Source: Phaseolus vulgaris (Eukaryota; Streptophyta; Magnoliopsida; Fabales; Fabaceae). Taken from it: 64,000 nt of DNA. The DNA is taken from NCBI RefSeq assembly GCF_000499845.2, contig NC_023755.2, positions 29,892,217-29,956,216 of the forward strand, given 5' to 3'. The notes below the pieces were generated by a model. That model worked only from the letters and a program-made list of their open reading frames with translations. It was not told where the DNA came from and did no database searches. The position numbers were made by a program, and so were the translations under genes. Below, one piece after another: positions 60,485-64,000 of this stretch (positions within the stretch are counted from its first letter, which is position 1; the number at the start of each line of letters is the position of its first letter).

Positions 60485-62966
60485 ATGGCTATGGGTGTAA
60501 AATGCATAACTTGGGTTGGTAACATGTTCCAGAAGTTTGAGGATATTTGTGTGGATGTGGACGACACAGTATTGGAGGTATACCTTTGTCATTATTTATT
60601 CTTAACCATGAATATGCATGTTCATAGTTTCAAACGAGGAAGTTGGAAAGATAAATTATTCCCAACTGGACATGCCGAATACCTGCTATAAAAGCCATTG
60701 AAATCTTAATATCATAATCTTAATTCTTCCACTGCTATTAGTAGACCTGAAGCTTTTCATCTTTGATTTGTATGTCCAAAGTGTTCTACCTATAGTTTTT
60801 GTTAGTTTAGTTGCCTCATATATTATGAAACTGAGAGTTCAATCATGAGAGCCATGTTATTATTAAATTTGTTTTGGTATTTATGGGAATCTGTGATATG
60901 ATAACTTTTCTGAATTTCCTTTTATATATGATTTTAATTGTGTAGTGTAAGACTAGTCTGGTTGAACTGTTGTTTTCGGACTGATAGTTATTGGCCTGCA
61001 AATGACTTCTGTAACCCTGTCATCATTTTTGTTTTCCTTTGTTGGGGATAGGAAACTGTTAAGTACTTAGGGAATCAGATGCAGACTGTTGGGGAAAATG
61101 TTAAAAAGATATGTTCAGATGTTATGCAAGATTTTCTTCCTCTACCTTCATGTGATTTGGATGAAACATCAGCCTCAGAGTTGCCTACAAATCAAAATAC
61201 TGATGCTGGCTTCGCTGAGAACTTTTTTGAAGGTTCCAAGAAAATAACTATAAAAGATGGCATCAACCGAACAACTGAGGACTCAAGAATGAATGATGAT
61301 GTTGATAATGGTGTAATCCATGCTGAATCCTGTGATTCTAATGCTTTGTTCATTTCAGCTTCTCACTATTCTGTCAAAGGGTACAATAAATCAAACCTCG
61401 GTGGTGATAAACAAAATAAAAACATGCCTGCATCCAAGACAGCCTGTGAAATCACTTTATCAGAAACAGATACACGCAATACATGTGAACTCTCCTGGGT
61501 AAATAAAAATCATGCAGACACTGTTTCAAAGCCAACTTCCTCTGAATCCATTACCATTGCCTCTGTAGCTGACTGTTGCAATGAAATTGAAAATACAAGT
61601 ACTAAAGAAATCCCCGGCGATCTAGAATGGGCTGAATCAGCTGAAGAGAAAGAAAAGCATAGTAATTCATATTCCTTTGGTGTCTTGTTTGTAGATCCAT
61701 ATGGTTAGTATTTGAGTGTCTCTTGGATGAAGTTTTATTTTTTCTTCATTGTTTCTTGTCGATAAGTTTTTGCTTCTAAGGGTGAACTGTAACAATTGTA
61801 TTAGTTTTCTGGTTGGGGTCAGAACATATCAGCCTGATAATTATTCTTACCACACAATCACTGTATCTCATTCTATTAATTCAGATCATTCTGATACACT
61901 TTCTTAGTTTAGGTGCCAATTCAAATCATAATGAATTAGGCCCTCATTTTATGTATGCATACCATTTAAAAGTACTTGTTAATTATAGAAGGATGCACAT
62001 CTATTTGGTTGAATTTGAAGGAGTGTATCTTGGTGCTGGCTGGTTTGGTCTGATTTTGCAAAAAGGTGCATGAAAATAAATGTTGAGGCATCCCCACAGG
62101 GTTGTATTTGTGAGGTTAGAGTGGATGTGATGAAGTTTTCTTGACATTTGTCTGTTATAGCCTATTGATTAATAAAAGATAAAATGTTTTCTGTACTAAG
62201 TGGCATCTGTTTTCAGTTATTTCATAAAATATGTAGAGAACTAACTCAAAAAATGGTTTCCTGAACATGACTATTTCATTTTGACTCCCAGATTGGAATA
62301 GTTTGTTCTATTCAAAGTCTTCATTGGCATATCTAGATTCAGAAACTCTAAAGCCTGTTTGCAGTATATTTTGTTTTCAAATATTAGACATATAAAAGAA
62401 GTCTATGTGTAATCCCTATGTTAACATTCTCAGGGCTCAGGCAGTGTATGAGATGCCAGTGGGCAGTCATTAAATTTCATGATATTTTGTAGCTAATGGT
62501 AACTGACACTTCTTATTATTAAGAAATCACAGAAACATGGGATTTGGATGTACCAAAGATTGGTACTATTGTTGAGAAGGGCCATAAAACAAAGCAACAA
62601 GATGATGAATTGAAGCTTGTGGAAACTTGTGTTATGGTGACTAGAGATGAACTTCAATCAGTTCCCAATGCAGGGGGTAATTTAAGAACTAGCAAGGTAC
62701 ACATACTCCTACCCTCTCTCCTTTCTTTGCAGCATATTAAGCTCTAACATGTTTATTCATTTTTCTCATGTTTGAAGAACAAGAAGCGACAACCCTTTTT
62801 GCTATCCAAGAAGGCTGCAAGGAGGCAAGAGTACGAGGAGCTTGCAATATTGCACGGAAACAATGAAAAGGGTGATTATGCAGAGAGTTTATGTCCAACT
62901 TTACAGGATGATCACAAGAAACTAATGCTTCCTGATATCTCTGAATCTGAGTGGGAGGTTCTCTAA
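60485..62966 (+). CDS. Uncharacterised plant protein
   Basis: I do not recognise a named family. Four exons give about 368 aa: 60485-60577, 61052-61703, 62524-62696 and 62778-62966. All are GT-AG and in frame to a TAA. Exon 3 could instead begin at 62533 (a second in-frame AG), removing three residues. The N-terminus (MAMGVKCITWVGNMFQKFEDIC) is short and hydrophobic-aromatic, then mildly amphipathic (NQMQTVGENVKKICSDVMQDFL). The middle is Ser/Thr/Asn/Asp-rich and probably disordered. The C-terminus is charged, with a basic cluster (NKKRQPFLLSKKAARRQEYEEL) that could be a nuclear localisation or coiled-coil segment, and ends DISESEWEVL. There is no clear signal peptide or membrane segment. A real gene is supported by consistent splicing and phase. 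Confidence 0.8.
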
Positions 62967-64000
62967 ATACCAGGATGATTAAGTTGTGTAGATTCATGAC
63001 CACTTCTTAGTCCTTATGAAGGAGATTGAGTTGTCCTATTGCAAGCCCTACAATACCTATCATGCTACCACAACACAACTACTTTCCTATGATATCTAAT
63101 GCCCCATTTCCAAAATTCCCTCCACCACCCCACTTTCCTTTTCAGCTTGAAATAAAAAATAACGAAGAAAGAAACCTTAGTTTGATCATTGAAATGAGAA
63201 TCTCCACTTAGAGTAGTTAAAGTAGCTTGGACCAATTATATATGGAGCACTGAATACGGCATATTTTTTTCTCATTGACAATGTCCTCTTCTTTGATTGC
63301 TAAGTTTAGATACAAAATGTCTATATATCTTTGTAGGATTTCATGTGCTTTCTCATCAATGCTAAGTATTTCTGTTATATATTTTTTCCATTTTCCAACA
63401 TGGTAGAGTGTGGTTTACAAATAACCATGCCCTTTAAGATTTAGTTAGAGATTTGTTTTTTAAACCCCTGTGAATGAAAACTAAGATTTAGAGAGAGGTT
63501 AGTGTGTTTAATGAATACCAATATGAAACATGATACAGAATTGAGTTTGTAAATTGAAAAAGTAATGAAGATTAATTTGATTGATGAAGATGTGGTGGTG
63601 TTTAACTAAGAAATAGTTGTTTTTGGCTAGCTATGGTTAAAGAATTGTGTGAGCCATGTATGATCTATCATGGGATAATTATAATGGATTATGTTGTATG
63701 TCATGTCATGTAATCTTCCTTCTCTCTTAAACCACTTCTTTATCTTTATGACTTTAAACCTAATAAGATGGAATTTTTTATATTTTATTACCTTCTCCAA
63801 TTCAAAACTGTATATTTTCTATTTGTGTTATGTGTTTTTTTGTCATGATATTAATTTACTTCACAAGTTTTTTTTCAAAAAATTGGGTCAATTAAAAAGG
63901 AAAATTGTGTATTTTTTTTTTCAAAATACGTTGAGAACTTGAAATGAAAAAAATATTGATAAAAAATAAATGTCAAGTGTGTGTATATATATATATATAT
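62967..64000 (+). other. 3' UTR and downstream AT-rich DNA
   Basis: The probable 3' UTR of the preceding gene is followed by AT-rich sequence ending in a TA run that reaches the window edge (from about 63983). Confidence 0.5.

Overview
This is plant nuclear DNA from a eudicot. Genes are split by GT-AG introns, intergenic DNA is very AT-rich, and transposable elements dominate. The repeat vocabulary suggests a legume, probably the bean/cowpea/soybean group (Phaseoleae). It includes CACTA elements with TIRs CACTAGT or CACTACAA, Ty1/copia elements, and LTRs full of an AACAACCGATTGTT motif. The legume call is inference from remembered families, not a search.

Four host genes are supported, and their exon chains stay in frame. 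They are: a TPR-thioredoxin-like (TTL) protein gene on the minus strand at 11191-13814; plastid ketol-acid reductoisomerase (KARI, branched-chain amino acid synthesis) on the minus strand at 40035-43669; a NECAP-like clathrin-adaptor accessory protein on the plus strand at 55325-58229; and an unrecognised plant protein of about 368 aa on the plus strand at 60485-62966. They have unrelated housekeeping or signalling roles, and nothing suggests they act together.

The rest is layered transposons. Positions 1-9234 hold the 5' part of a minus-strand CACTA element (TNP2 transposase), split by a 6.4-kb pol-less LTR retrotransposon (1958-8336, TSD CCTAA). At 18115-18737 there is a probable solo LTR. 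At 21802-23513 a short CACTA element (TSD GTG) has taken a solo LTR (TSD ATGAT) and then a 629-bp tandem duplication. From 23950 to 31340 lie remnants of copia, LTR, LINE and hAT elements plus a complete 895-bp CACTA derivative (26728-27622, TSD TCT). A 1.6-kb solo LTR (TSD TATCA) fills 31546-33145. A nearly complete minus-strand copia element (TSD ATATG) fills 33776-38335, followed by a 453-bp hAT-like element (38547-38999, TSD GAGACAAC). A young copia element with one nonsense codon in its polyprotein (TSD GTGCA) fills 46664-51399. A gypsy-type LTR plus ORF remnant lies at 52095-54162.

I saw no new multi-gene system. The most unusual signal is a short near-palindromic motif, usually in pairs exactly 21 bp apart. 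It recurs in the LTRs and in the gag-like coding region of the 1958-8336 element. Related LTRs at 24410-24650 and 31546-33145 keep the paired spacing but carry a different motif sequence.
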